Under the pieces are notes generated by a model. It saw only the letters and a program-made list of their open reading frames with translations. It did not search any database and had not been told where the DNA came from. Of a DNA stretch of 64,000 nt, positions 16,963-24,976 are shown one piece after another; the stretch's first letter is position 1, and the number at the start of each line of letters is the position of its first letter. The stretch lies in the NCBI GenBank assembly GCA_002356515.1, contig AP017605.1:1860001-1924000 (forward strand), given 5' to 3'. The position numbers were made by a program, and so were the translations under genes. Source of the DNA: Mesorhizobium loti. GTDB taxonomy: Bacteria > Pseudomonadota > Alphaproteobacteria > Rhizobiales > Rhizobiaceae.

Positions 16963-17307
16963 ATGAACAAATTCCTTTTCGCCGCCGCAGATTTCCTGTC
17001 TCGCCCGCCGGGTTTCTACGTCATGATCATCGCCATGATGGTGTGTACCGCATTGGTGCCTTTCGGTCTGACAAACGCCGTCACCTATGCGCTGTCGGTC
17101 GCGGCCATCGTCATCACCGGCGTCGTCTTGATCCAGGGCTACCGCGACACCGCCGCCATCCATGCCAAGCTCGACGAGATCATCGTCGCTCTCGACGACA
17201 CCAGAAACGACGTTGTCGGGCTGGAACATGCCGACCCGGAGGAGATCAAGGCAAAGCTTACCAAGCTCGAGGAAGAGGCGGCGCGAACCGCCACGGACCA
17301 GGCGTAA
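16963..17307 (+). CDS. Low-affinity iron permease-like membrane protein
   Basis: A 114-aa protein resembling the short bacterial 'low affinity iron permease' family: two hydrophobic helices (about 16-34 and 38-60) followed by the conserved RDTAAIHAKLDEIIVAL and VGLEHADPEEIKAKLTKLEEE helices. Whether the family moves iron is doubtful; the name comes from distant similarity to fungal Fet4. ATG 16963 has only a weak site (GGTGGGTGGC). It is divergent from the 16843 gene. Confidence 0.7.
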   Translation: MNKFLFAAADFLSRPPGFYVMIIAMMVCTALVPFGLTNAVTYALSVAAIVITGVVLIQGYRDTAAIHAKLDEIIVALDDTRNDVVGLEHADPEEIKAKLTKLEEEAARTATDQA

Positions 17308-17318
17308 ATCGGTAAGAC

Positions 17319-17513
17319 CTACCTGCGCACGATCCACTCCACAATGTCCGGGTCGATCTCGTCAAGTTCGGTCAATTCGCGCGCCAGCACCCGGGCGTGC
17401 ATGCGCCATTCGCGTTCGGTGATGCGATTTTCCACGACCAATTTCCTGAAGGCGCCGCGAAGAATCTCGCAGTCGAACGCTGTTACCCCGTTGCCTGAAT
17501 GGTCCTCTGCCAT
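17319..17513 (-). CDS. Small hypothetical protein
   Basis: A 64-aa acidic protein from ATG 17513 (GGAGGCTGAA just upstream). It is mostly helical, with CEILRGAFRKLVVENRITERE and ELTELDEIDPDIVEW. No named family recognised, though it reads like a conserved rhizobial small protein. It shares an intergenic Crp/Fnr-type palindrome with the small ORF at 17683. Confidence 0.6.
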   Translation of the reverse strand: MAEDHSGNGVTAFDCEILRGAFRKLVVENRITEREWRMHARVLARELTELDEIDPDIVEWIVRR

Positions 17514-17595
17514 TTCAGCCTCCGCGTCGATGGCGGGAGCACCTGAGTTGGCTACCAAGCGTCCGTATGCCGTGTAAGGCGGACGACTGGGGAAA

Positions 17596-17611
17596 TGTAC
17601 GCTTTCGTACC
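17596..17611. promoter_or_regulatory. Palindromic Crp/Fnr-type box
   Basis: TGTACGCTTTCGTACC contains GTACG-N4-CGTAC, a perfect 5-bp-arm palindrome. It sits between the divergent small genes at 17513 (minus) and 17683 (plus). Confidence 0.6.
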
Positions 17612-17682
17612 GAAATAGCGAGTCAATTCGCGGTGGAACGTTGCCACTGCTGCAGGGTTTGTATCCGACAGGAGGGCCGCCC

Positions 17683-17778
17683 GTGCCAGACCAACCTAGC
17701 GTCGTCGAGACCCTGCGTATTGTCCGGGGGTTCCTCAGTCTGGCGCGAATTGCTCATGACCAGCCGGCGGATTTTTAA
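17683..17778 (+). CDS. Very small ORF (31 aa)
   Basis: GTG-started ORF behind a strong AGGAGGGCCGCCC site. The peptide MPDQPSVVETLRIVRGFLSL continues ARIAHDQPADF; it is a single amphipathic helix. A Crp/Fnr-type palindrome is 72 bases upstream and a GGAAC..GGTT near-match to the stress promoter overlaps the gap. Coding status rests on the ribosome site and composition only. Confidence 0.45.
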   Translation: MPDQPSVVETLRIVRGFLSLARIAHDQPADF

Positions 17779-17812
17779 CCGCAGCTCCTCCAAGCCAAGG
17801 GCCCAAGAGATA

Positions 17813-17853
17813 TGTCGGTTTCGTACCAAGCTGAGTTTGGTACGTTTCCGACA
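17813..17853. promoter_or_regulatory. Pair of inverted Crp/Fnr-type boxes before the second regulator
   Basis: TGTCGGTTTCGTACC (17813-17827) and GGTACGTTTCCGACA (17839-17853) face each other 11 bases apart, upstream of the Crp/Fnr gene at 18037. The arrangement mirrors 9772-9824. Confidence 0.65.
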
Positions 17854-18036
17854 CTAACGCTGCGGCCGATCTTCTCGTATGCGAAACGATGAGAGGGGAC
17901 GCCGTGCATCGAATTCCAGACCGCATTCCTAGGTTTCTTGGTCCCGAGTCCCCATATCCATGCAATCGTCGGCACGTTGATACGGGCGCGGACGGCTGGG
18001 AGATCGGATGGCTCTTGCCCTGCATTGGGCCGCGCC

Positions 18037-18765
18037 ATGACTGAATCTGATCTCGACCGAAATCAATACCAAAACCAGCTGCTGCTGCGCATGAGCGCGG
18101 ATGATCTCGCATTGCTGGAGCCGCATATGCAGCGTTGCGAATTGCCGCTGCGCATGATGCTTGTCACGCCCAATGTCGCGATAGAGGCCGTCTACTTCAT
18201 CGAACAAGGCATTGGTTCGGTTGTCGCCAGTACGACGAGCGGCCGAGACGCGGAGGTGGGCTTCATCGGCTTCGAGGGCATGACCGGGTCAACGCTGGTG
18301 ATGGGCGACGATCGTGCCACGCATGCCTGTTTCGTGCAGCTCGAAGGCGAGGCCATCCGCATCGATGCCGCCCCGTTCAACGCGGCCCTTGCGGCGAGCC
18401 CGACCTTGCGCCTGTTCCTGCTGCGCTTCGTCAACACGCTGCACACCCAGGCCGGCTGCACAGCGCTGGTCAATGCAAGGCTGAAACTCGAGGAGCGGCT
18501 GGCGCGCTGGCTGCTGATGTGCGACGACCGGGTGCCCGGCGAACGCCTCGCCATCACCCACGAATTTCTTTCCATCATGCTTGGCGTGCGGCGGCCTGGC
18601 GTCACAGTCGCCCTGCAATTGCTGGAAGGCCGCGCGCTCATCCGCTCGCGCCGTGGCGAGATCGTCATTCGCGACCGCGCCGGGCTGCTGGAACTCGCCA
18701 ATGGCAGTTACGGCGAACCCGAAGCCGAATATGCCAGGCTGATCGGCGAGATCGTGCCGGGCTGA
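18037..18765 (+). CDS. Crp/Fnr family transcriptional regulator (paralogue 2)
   Basis: A 242-aa regulator closely similar over its whole length to the one at 10465 (shared ALLEP, PLRM, EVGFIGFEGMTGS, ARWLLMCDDRV, EFLSIMLGVRRPGVT). Sensor barrel at the N-terminus, winged HTH at about 170-190, no FNR-type Fe-S cysteines. ATG 18037 aligns with the start of the conserved part; no clear ribosome site, so an upstream start in the same frame is possible. Paired boxes upstream imply regulation by itself or by its paralogue. Confidence 0.88.
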   Translation: MTESDLDRNQYQNQLLLRMSADDLALLEPHMQRCELPLRMMLVTPNVAIEAVYFIEQGIGSVVASTTSGRDAEVGFIGFEGMTGSTLVMGDDRATHACFVQLEGEAIRIDAAPFNAALAASPTLRLFLLRFVNTLHTQAGCTALVNARLKLEERLARWLLMCDDRVPGERLAITHEFLSIMLGVRRPGVTVALQLLEGRALIRSRRGEIVIRDRAGLLELANGSYGEPEAEYARLIGEIVPG

Positions 18766-18824
18766 TCAGGGCGATGATACCGGGCCTATTTCCGCGCGGC
18801 CGGCGCGAAGTCTGGCGAAAAGGC

Positions 18825-19184
18825 TCAAGGCAGGCGCCGTACGCGCGTCGCTGCCTCGCCCGCGCCCAGCTGCTTGGCCGGCCTTGCCTGGAAGCGGGCT
18901 ACAGTGCCGCTTCCGCCGACGGGCTCATCCCTGCCAACTGGCCCATCCCTGCCAACTGGCCCATCCCTGCCGACCGGCCCATCCCTCCCAACGGGCATGC
19001 CGGCATGTTCCAGGCCAGCGAGCTTGCACCTGGTCTGCTCGGCCGCCGCGCCGATCAGGCAATCGATGGCGAACATGGTGCCCGCATGATCGCTCGCCGC
19101 GACCGCCTGGCGGATCTTGCTCAATTGAGTGTAAGTATAGTCGAGAATATCGATCAGCTCTGCGTGGTCCAAAGCACTCTCCAT
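18825..19184 (-). CDS. Small protein with tandem PVGRDG repeats
   Basis: A 119-aa protein (ATG 19184; another ATG at 19187). Residues 1-60 form a structured helical domain (MESALDHAELIDILDYTYTQ, then AIDCLIGAAAEQTRC). Then come four to five PVGRD(G/E) hexapeptides encoded by 18-bp tandem repeats, and a basic tail. The repeat number probably varies between strains. It is divergent from the 19410 regulator across a perfect Crp/Fnr-type palindrome. No family recognised. Confidence 0.65.
   Translation of the reverse strand: MESALDHAELIDILDYTYTQLSKIRQAVAASDHAGTMFAIDCLIGAAAEQTRCKLAGLEHAGMPVGRDGPVGRDGPVGRDGPVGRDEPVGGSGTVARFQARPAKQLGAGEAATRVRRLP
18914..19000. repeat. 18-bp tandem repeats inside the gene
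   Basis: About four and a half copies of CCATCCCTGCCAACTGGC-like units (minus strand codes PVGRDG). The two middle copies are identical; the outer ones differ by one to three bases. Confidence 0.85.
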
Positions 19185-19262
19185 CATTCGATGTCGAGAG
19201 GCCGATCCAGGGTCGCTCTTCGCCTGAAGCTACGCCCATTCGCATGGCTTGCATAGGCGATA

Positions 19263-19278
19263 TGTACGAAATCGTACA
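19263..19278. promoter_or_regulatory. Perfect Crp/Fnr-type palindrome
   Basis: TGTACGAAATCGTACA is a perfect inverted repeat (7-bp arms around AA), the most symmetric copy of the box. It lies between the divergent genes starting at 19184 (minus) and 19410 (plus). Confidence 0.65.
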
Positions 19279-19409
19279 GTTTCCGCGCCTCCGCGCCGGC
19301 CACGCTATTGGCCAAAGGTCCCATTCGCGGCAGCGCGATGTTGTGCGAGATTGGCGCAATATAAGAAATTGCTGAATAACGGTCCGGACGGCTGTCGAGG
19401 GGCGGTGTC

Positions 19410-20153
19410 GTGCCAATTCGCAGGAATCTTGCCGCGAATCTGCGACGGCTGGTCTCCAGCCATGCGTCGGTGGCCGCCGTATGCCGCGGCCTGAACATGA
19501 ACCGCACGCAGTTCGAGCGCTATTTGCAAGGCAAGAGCGTGCCCAACCGGGCGACGGCGAAGCTGATCTGCGCCTATTTCCGCATCGACGAGGATGAATT
19601 GTACCGCGCGCCGGAGACTGCCGCGCCCCCACACCCGACCCTGTTGCCGATCCACCAGAGGCTTTACGAGAACATGGTGCGCGGCCCGGCTCCCGCCATC
19701 GCCGGCGGCACCTATTTCACCTACTTTGCGGTTCCCGACCGGCCCGATCTTGTGATGCGGTCGGTCACCTTCGTGCGGCGCGAGGCCGAGCTGGTGACCT
19801 TCAGGCGCGTGACCCGCTGGGCCGAGGGCCTCCGCCGGGGCGGAGCGCGGGCGCCGGGCTGGCACTATGGCGTGGCGATCTCGCAGCTGAACTGGATCTA
19901 TTTCGCCGGCATCAACCGCCGGCAGACCGGCGAACCGTCAATCGTTGCCGTGCAGTGGGCGCCGTTCTCGGAGCCGGTCCTGGTCGGCAACGCCTTCGTC
20001 CTGACCGGAACGAGGCCGGTCTGCGTCAAGGTCATCATGCGCCAGCAGGTCGGCAGGATCAGCCTGAGGCAGACACTGCAGATGTCCGGCATCGTCAGCC
20101 TCGACGATCCGCGCCTCGATCAGCTGGTGGCCAGCCTTTTCCGCGAAGGCTAG
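19410..20153 (+). CDS. XRE-type helix-turn-helix regulator
   Basis: A 247-aa protein with GTG start. Residues 5-55 form a lambda-repressor-like HTH (LAANLRRLVSSHASVAAVCR through FERYLQGKSVPNRATAKLI). The remainder (about 75-240) is a beta-rich domain of unknown type (GGTYFTYFAVPDRP, then FAGINRRQTGEPSI). Similar two-part regulators are frequent in Mesorhizobium; ligand unknown. Its promoter region contains the perfect palindrome at 19263. Confidence 0.75.
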   Translation: MPIRRNLAANLRRLVSSHASVAAVCRGLNMNRTQFERYLQGKSVPNRATAKLICAYFRIDEDELYRAPETAAPPHPTLLPIHQRLYENMVRGPAPAIAGGTYFTYFAVPDRPDLVMRSVTFVRREAELVTFRRVTRWAEGLRRGGARAPGWHYGVAISQLNWIYFAGINRRQTGEPSIVAVQWAPFSEPVLVGNAFVLTGTRPVCVKVIMRQQVGRISLRQTLQMSGIVSLDDPRLDQLVASLFREG

Positions 20154-20203
20154 AGTGCCGTCCCAAACCAAAGGACGTTGGCTCGGGCTAACAGGGATTC
20201 GCG

Positions 20204-20872
20204 ATGCTCAACAGTTTCGACTATGGCGGCAAGGAAGCCGACACCGTTCACGCGCTGGAGGAGGACATCATCTTCGGCCGGCTGGCGCCGGGCGAACGAC
20301 TGGTCGAGGACGTGCTGCTCGCCCGCTTTCCGGTCTCGCGCCACACCATCCGCCAGGCGCTCTACCAGCTGGAAAAGCTCGGCATCGTCACGCGCGAGCG
20401 CAACAAGGGCGCCATGGTGCGCCGGCTGTTACCCGACGAAGTCAGGCAGATTTACGAAGTGCGCGAAATGCTGCAGCGCCAGGCCGCGCTGATGATCCGC
20501 CTGCCGGCCAGCGAGGAGCTGATCGCCGAATTGACCGAGATCCACCGCATCTACAGCGGCCATGTCGACGCAGGCTATCTCAGGGGCATCCACGAGGCCA
20601 ATGACCGCTTCCACCTGACCATGTTCTCGGCCTGCGGCAACGCCTATCTCGTCTCCTCGATCGAACATTACATGCGGCTCAGCCTGCCGGTGCGGGCCAA
20701 TTCGCTGGCCGACAAGGAAAAGCTCGACGTCTCGCGCCAGCACCACCGGATGATGATCGAGGCGATGAAGCGGCGCGACAATTGGGTGCTGGCACAGCTC
20801 TGCGTCGACCATCTGCAGCCGAGCAAGGTGTTTTATCTCCAGGAGATCGAGACGGCTTCTGGCGCGGGTTAG
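20204..20872 (+). CDS. GntR family transcriptional regulator (FCD domain)
   Basis: A 222-aa regulator: winged HTH at residues 12-75 (RLVEDVLLARFPVSRHTIRQ, then GIVTRERNKGAMVRRL), then an all-helical FCD ligand domain with metal-type residues (NDRFHLTMFS, and HHRMMIEAMKRRD). It ends with a 4-base tail-to-tail overlap with the D-amino-acid dehydrogenase gene. FadR/FCD regulators usually sense organic or amino acids, so control of that gene or of the polyamine-type transporter is possible. Confidence 0.88.
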   Translation: MLNSFDYGGKEADTVHALEEDIIFGRLAPGERLVEDVLLARFPVSRHTIRQALYQLEKLGIVTRERNKGAMVRRLLPDEVRQIYEVREMLQRQAALMIRLPASEELIAELTEIHRIYSGHVDAGYLRGIHEANDRFHLTMFSACGNAYLVSSIEHYMRLSLPVRANSLADKEKLDVSRQHHRMMIEAMKRRDNWVLAQLCVDHLQPSKVFYLQEIETASGAG

Positions 20873-22137
20873 AACCGCCCAGCCGCGAAAGGCGCAAGTC
20901 TGTCGCTGTTGGGTCGCCGGTCGGCGATGAGGTCGCCGACCAGCCGCGCGGTGACGGCCGAGAGCGTCAGCCCGAGATGGCCGTGGCCGAAGGCGTAGAT
21001 GATGTTGGCATTGCCGGGCGACGGGCCGATGACCGGCCTCGAATCCGGCAGGGACGGCCGAAAGCCCAGCCATTTTGACGACGGCTGGCCGAGCGCGGGA
21101 AAGAACTGGCGCACGCCGCGATCGAGCAGCGCCAGCCGGCGCGGATTGGGTGGCGAGGACAGCCGGCCGAGTTCGACCGTGCCGGCGACGCGCAGCCGGC
21201 CAGCCATCGGCGTCATGTAGAAGCCGAGATCGACCGGGCACACCGGCCGCGTCAGCACCGGCATTTCGGTCGGAAATTCCAGGTGATAGCCACGCTCGGT
21301 TTCGAGTGGGATGCGGTCGCCGGCCTGTGCCGCCAGCGGCCGCGAGAAGGCGCCGGCGGCGATCACCACCTTGCCGGCGCGCAGGCTGAAGCCCGGCCCG
21401 CTGAGGTCGACACCACCGGCATCGGCGCGCAGCCCTGTCACCTCGCCCCGCAGCAAGGCGGCACCCCGGTCCGTCGCCGCCTTGAGCAGCCGCGCCATCA
21501 TGGTCCGGGGATCGGTCAGGTTCATCGACTGCGGGAAAAACAGCCCGCCGCCCTGCACCGCCGGCAGGTTCGGTTCCAGCGCGGCCACTTCCCCGGGGTT
21601 CAGCACTGCCTGGTCGATGCCGAATTCGGCGCGCAACGCCCGGCTCGACGCGCCGCCGGCAAGATCATTCGGGCGGCGGTAGAGATAGAGGCAGCCATTG
21701 CGGCGCAGCAGATCCCCGGCGTCGGCCTCAACAGCCATCTCCTCCCACGCAGGCAGGGAATCGGCCAGCAGGCCGGCCATCGCGACGGCATTGGCATGGG
21801 TGGCGGCCGGCAGCGACTGCCTGACGAAGCGCAGCAGCCACGGTGCCAGCTGCAGCAGCGCTGTCCAGCGCAGCGAAAACGGACTGTCGGCGTTAAGAAG
21901 CAGCTTTGGCAGCGCGCGCAGCACCGCGGGATTGCCGACCGGCATGCAGGCATATTCGGCCAGCGTGCCGGCATTGCCTGATGAGGCGCCGGAACCGGGC
22001 TCGTTGGGATCGATGAGCAGCACTTCGCGGCCGTCGCTGGCCAGCCGCAGCGCCGTGGCCAGCCCGACCACGCCGGCACCGATGACGGCGATCTCGACGT
22101 TTTTCTCTGTCACAATGTGGTTCCTGACCTCAGACAA
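20869..22137 (-). CDS. FAD-dependent D-amino acid dehydrogenase-like oxidoreductase
   Basis: A 422-aa DAO-fold flavoprotein, closest in layout to DadA-type D-amino acid dehydrogenases, which deaminate D-amino acids to 2-oxo acids. The FAD motif GAGVVGLATA is at residues 20-29, with LLIDPNEPGSGASSGNAGT after it. The late GHGHLGLTLS segment is the family's C-terminal flavin contact. Its start overlaps the end of the MocR gene by 8 bases, so the two are co-transcribed. DadA-like with polyamine/amino-acid transport is a common catabolic pairing. Confidence 0.85.
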   Translation of the reverse strand: MSEVRNHIVTEKNVEIAVIGAGVVGLATALRLASDGREVLLIDPNEPGSGASSGNAGTLAEYACMPVGNPAVLRALPKLLLNADSPFSLRWTALLQLAPWLLRFVRQSLPAATHANAVAMAGLLADSLPAWEEMAVEADAGDLLRRNGCLYLYRRPNDLAGGASSRALRAEFGIDQAVLNPGEVAALEPNLPAVQGGGLFFPQSMNLTDPRTMMARLLKAATDRGAALLRGEVTGLRADAGGVDLSGPGFSLRAGKVVIAAGAFSRPLAAQAGDRIPLETERGYHLEFPTEMPVLTRPVCPVDLGFYMTPMAGRLRVAGTVELGRLSSPPNPRRLALLDRGVRQFFPALGQPSSKWLGFRPSLPDSRPVIGPSPGNANIIYAFGHGHLGLTLSAVTARLVGDLIADRRPNSDRLAPFAAGRF

Positions 22138-23560
22138 AACCGGGCAGTTGCAGATGCCCGGCCGACAGCAGATCGGCCATGGTGGTCAGCGCCGTGCGCA
22201 GATCGTCCTGCGAGCGCGCCGCACCGACATTGATGCGCACCCCGTGCTGGACCGGCTCGCGGCCGACGGCGAAGGCATCGCCCGGCAGCAGCGCCACGCC
22301 GCGCTCCAGGCAGGTGCGGGCAAAGCCGGCGCCGCGCCACGGCTCGGGCAGGCGCAGCCAGGCATGGGTGGCGCTCGGCTGGCTCTGCACATCGTAGCGG
22401 CCGAGGATTTCGCTCAAGATTGCCTGGCGCTGGCGCAGTTCGTGTTTCTGCACCTCGATGATGCGCGCTGCCGCGCCGTCCTCGATCATCCGCGCGCCGA
22501 TCAGCGCCGTCAGCGGGCTGATGCTCCAGCAATTGATGCGCAGCGCCGCCGCCACCTGGCCGGCAATGGCGCGCGGCGCGATGACGAAGCCGAGCCTGAG
22601 GCCCGGCGCCAGGCATTTCGACAGCGCCCCGATATGCACCGTCAGTTCCGGCTCCAGGCTGGCGAAGGAAGGCAGCGCCTCGTCCGCCAAGGGTCGGTAG
22701 ACGTCGTCCTCGATGATCAGGACATTGTGGCGGCGCGCGACGGCCGCAAGCTCATGGCGGCGCGCTTCGCTGAGCGTAATGGTGGTGGGATTGTGCAGCG
22801 TCGGCACCAGGAACACCGCGCGGGGGCGCAGCTGCGCGCAGGCAGCGTCGAAAGCATCCGGCCGCATACCGCCGCGATCCATGGCGACGCCTCTGAGATC
22901 GAGCCCATGCACCCGGCAGAGCGCGTTGATGCCCTGATAGGTCACCTCGTCGGCCAGCACCACCTCGCCCTGCCTTGTCACCGCGCCAAGCAGGCAGTCG
23001 AGCCCGTGCTGGGCGCCGGCCGCCAGCACCACGCGGCCGGGGTCGCCGTCGCCGGCAACGGTCTTCAGCCAGTCGGCGACGGCCACGCGTGCCCACAGCG
23101 GCCCTTCCGGCGGATGGTAGTCCTGCAGCGAGGCATAGTGCTGATCCCTGGGCAGGCGCGGCAGCAGCGCCGCCAGCGCGTCGAGATAGGCCGAGGTGGC
23201 GGGGCGATTGACCGAGAGATCGATGATGCCGCTCTCGTCGCTCGGCGCCGAGACGAAGCCGGGTCGCTCGGCCGCCTGCCTGGCGGCGACCGTCGTGCCC
23301 CGCCCCGGCCGCGCCTCCAGCAGGCCGCGCTGCTGCAGCGTCGCCAGCGCCCGCGTCACCGTGGTGACGTTGATGCCGAGCGCCCGCGCAATGTCGCGCT
23401 GCGGCGGCAGCCGGTCGCCGACCGCCAGCGTGCCGGCGGCAATGCGCTCGGCGATCGCGTCGGCGAGACGGCGATAGACCGGACTTTCATCCTCGGTAAG
23501 GCGGAGATCACTGAGCATGCGGACAGGATTCGGCTGGAACTGATGTAAGCGCTCTAGCAT
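22130..23560 (-). CDS. MocR-type regulator (GntR HTH + aminotransferase domain)
   Basis: A 476-aa PLP-dependent MocR regulator. A GntR winged HTH (about residues 25-90: PVYRRLADAIAERIAAG through DIARALGINVTTVTRALATL) is followed by a type I aminotransferase fold with the PLP lysine in HIGALSKCLAPGLRLG. ATG 23560 opens the frame; ATG 23518 is an alternative, neither with a clear ribosome site. It is divergent from the polyamine-type ABC operon and overlaps the D-amino-acid dehydrogenase. MocR proteins sense amino compounds through PLP; TTGTGTGA repeats in the gap are candidate operators. Confidence 0.88.
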   Translation of the reverse strand: MLERLHQFQPNPVRMLSDLRLTEDESPVYRRLADAIAERIAAGTLAVGDRLPPQRDIARALGINVTTVTRALATLQQRGLLEARPGRGTTVAARQAAERPGFVSAPSDESGIIDLSVNRPATSAYLDALAALLPRLPRDQHYASLQDYHPPEGPLWARVAVADWLKTVAGDGDPGRVVLAAGAQHGLDCLLGAVTRQGEVVLADEVTYQGINALCRVHGLDLRGVAMDRGGMRPDAFDAACAQLRPRAVFLVPTLHNPTTITLSEARRHELAAVARRHNVLIIEDDVYRPLADEALPSFASLEPELTVHIGALSKCLAPGLRLGFVIAPRAIAGQVAAALRINCWSISPLTALIGARMIEDGAAARIIEVQKHELRQRQAILSEILGRYDVQSQPSATHAWLRLPEPWRGAGFARTCLERGVALLPGDAFAVGREPVQHGVRINVGAARSQDDLRTALTTMADLLSAGHLQLPGFV

Positions 23561-23585
23561 AAGACAATTCGCCGGACAATAGCGC

Positions 23586-23699
23586 TTGTGTGACTAAAAA
23601 CCGGAGAACTCCGAGCGAAAATATCACACAATCGCCGAAAAACTGGCTTGACGCCCAAAGTTGTCTGCATCTATGCTCGATTTCAGATAGATTGTGTGA
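23586..23699. promoter_or_regulatory. TTGTGTGA repeats in the MocR/ABC divergent gap
   Basis: TTGTGTGA occurs at 23586-23593 and 23692-23699 and in inverse (TCACACAA) at 23624-23631. Three copies of an octamer in a 245-base gap, in both orientations, suit a MocR or GntR operator array. Confidence 0.5.
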
Positions 23700-23805
23700 G
23701 CATACAAGTTTGGACGACCCGTCGAGATGCGGGCTTCCAATGGGATGGAACCATGCATCACAAGCCGCAAACTGCTTCAGCCGCCGCGTTCCGGGGTCGC
23801 GCCCG

Positions 23806-24933
23806 ATGAGCGCCCTGGCCGCATCATCGCCAGCCTCGGCACCCGGCCCGGCTTTCGTCGATTTCGTCGATGTCGAGAAATCCTATGACGGCCGCGCCTT
23901 CGCGGTGACGCGTCTGAACCTCGGCGTGGCGCGCGGCGAATTCCTGACGCTGCTCGGCCCTTCCGGTTCGGGCAAGACGACGACGCTCAACATGCTGGCC
24001 GGCTTCGAACGGCCGACCAGCGGCACCATCACGCTGGAAGGCAAGCCGGTCGACCGCTTGCCGCCCTACCAGCGCAACATCGGCATGGTGTTCCAGAACT
24101 ACGCGCTGTTCCCGCATATGAGTGTGGCGGAAAACGTCGCCTTCCCGCTCTCCGTCCGCCAGGTCGGCAAGGCCGACATTGCCGGCCGCGTCGGCCGTGC
24201 GCTCGACATGGTGCGGCTGAAACAGTTCGGTGACCGCAAGCCGGCGCAGCTTTCCGGCGGCCAGCAGCAGCGCGTGGCGCTCGCCCGCGCCCTGGTGTTC
24301 GAACCGAGCCTGGTGCTGATGGACGAGCCGCTGGGCGCGCTCGACAAGAAATTGCGCGAGCACATGCAGCTCGAGATCAAGCAGATCCACACAATGCTCG
24401 GCGTCACCATCGTCTACGTCACCCATGACCAGAGCGAGGCGCTGACCATGTCGGACCGCGTCGCCGTCTTCAACAATGGCGCCATCGCCCAGCTCGGCTC
24501 GCCCGACGACCTCTACAACGCTCCGCAAAGCTCGTTCGTGGCGAGCTTCATCGGCGAGAACAACACGCTGGAAGGCGTCGTCGACCGCGTCTCCGGCAAG
24601 GAATGCCGCGTTAAGCTGACCGGCGGCGGCGAGCTGACGGCGCTCGCCATCGGCGTGGCGCAGGGAGCCGCCTGCCACGTCGCCATCCGCCCCGAGCGGC
24701 TCAGCCTTATGCCAGCCGGCGGCAACGCGCTGCCCGCCACGGTCGACGGCCGCATCTATCTCGGCGACCATCTGCGGCTGCTGGCCCGGCTCGGCAACGA
24801 CCAGGTGCTGACCGTCAAGGTCGGCCCGGAGGCGACCATGGCCAATGGCGAGGCCGTCACGGTCTCCTGCGCGCCGCAGGACTGCCGCGCCTTTCCCGCC
24901 GATGCCACGGCCGCCAAGACAGGCCCATCCTGA
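23806..24933 (+). CDS. ABC transporter ATP-binding protein (polyamine type)
   Basis: A 375-aa PotA-type ATPase. Walker [11 protein letters not shown]-loop YALFPHM, signature LSGGQQQR and Walker [13 protein letters not shown] are intact; a C-terminal TOBE-like domain follows (from about residue 255). ATG 23806 precedes the conserved start; the open frame extends back through the regulatory gap. It is the first gene of a four-gene operon with a solute-binding protein and two permeases, importing polyamine-like or other cationic organic solutes. Confidence 0.92.
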   Translation: MSALAASSPASAPGPAFVDFVDVEKSYDGRAFAVTRLNLGVARGEFLTLLGPSGSGKTTTLNMLAGFERPTSGTITLEGKPVDRLPPYQRNIGMVFQNYALFPHMSVAENVAFPLSVRQVGKADIAGRVGRALDMVRLKQFGDRKPAQLSGGQQQRVALARALVFEPSLVLMDEPLGALDKKLREHMQLEIKQIHTMLGVTIVYVTHDQSEALTMSDRVAVFNNGAIAQLGSPDDLYNAPQSSFVASFIGENNTLEGVVDRVSGKECRVKLTGGGELTALAIGVAQGAACHVAIRPERLSLMPAGGNALPATVDGRIYLGDHLRLLARLGNDQVLTVKVGPEATMANGEAVTVSCAPQDCRAFPADATAAKTGPS

Positions 24934-24976
24934 ACCAAACCAAAACAGGTCCATCTCAAAAACAGGGGAAGAAAAA

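Noticed and set aside
17632..17660. EcfG-type promoter before the 31-aa ORF
   Set aside because: GGAAC-N16-GGTT differs from the CGTT consensus at the first -10 base; not listed as a promoter.
18914..19000. Short repeats resembling a CRISPR array
   Set aside because: The 18-bp units are contiguous without spacers and encode in-frame hexapeptides; no cas genes are present.
21698..23548. 616-aa open frame on the plus strand
   Set aside because: Antisense to the MocR and D-amino-acid dehydrogenase genes; Gln/Arg/His-rich low-complexity product with no motif. Typical shadow in high-GC DNA.
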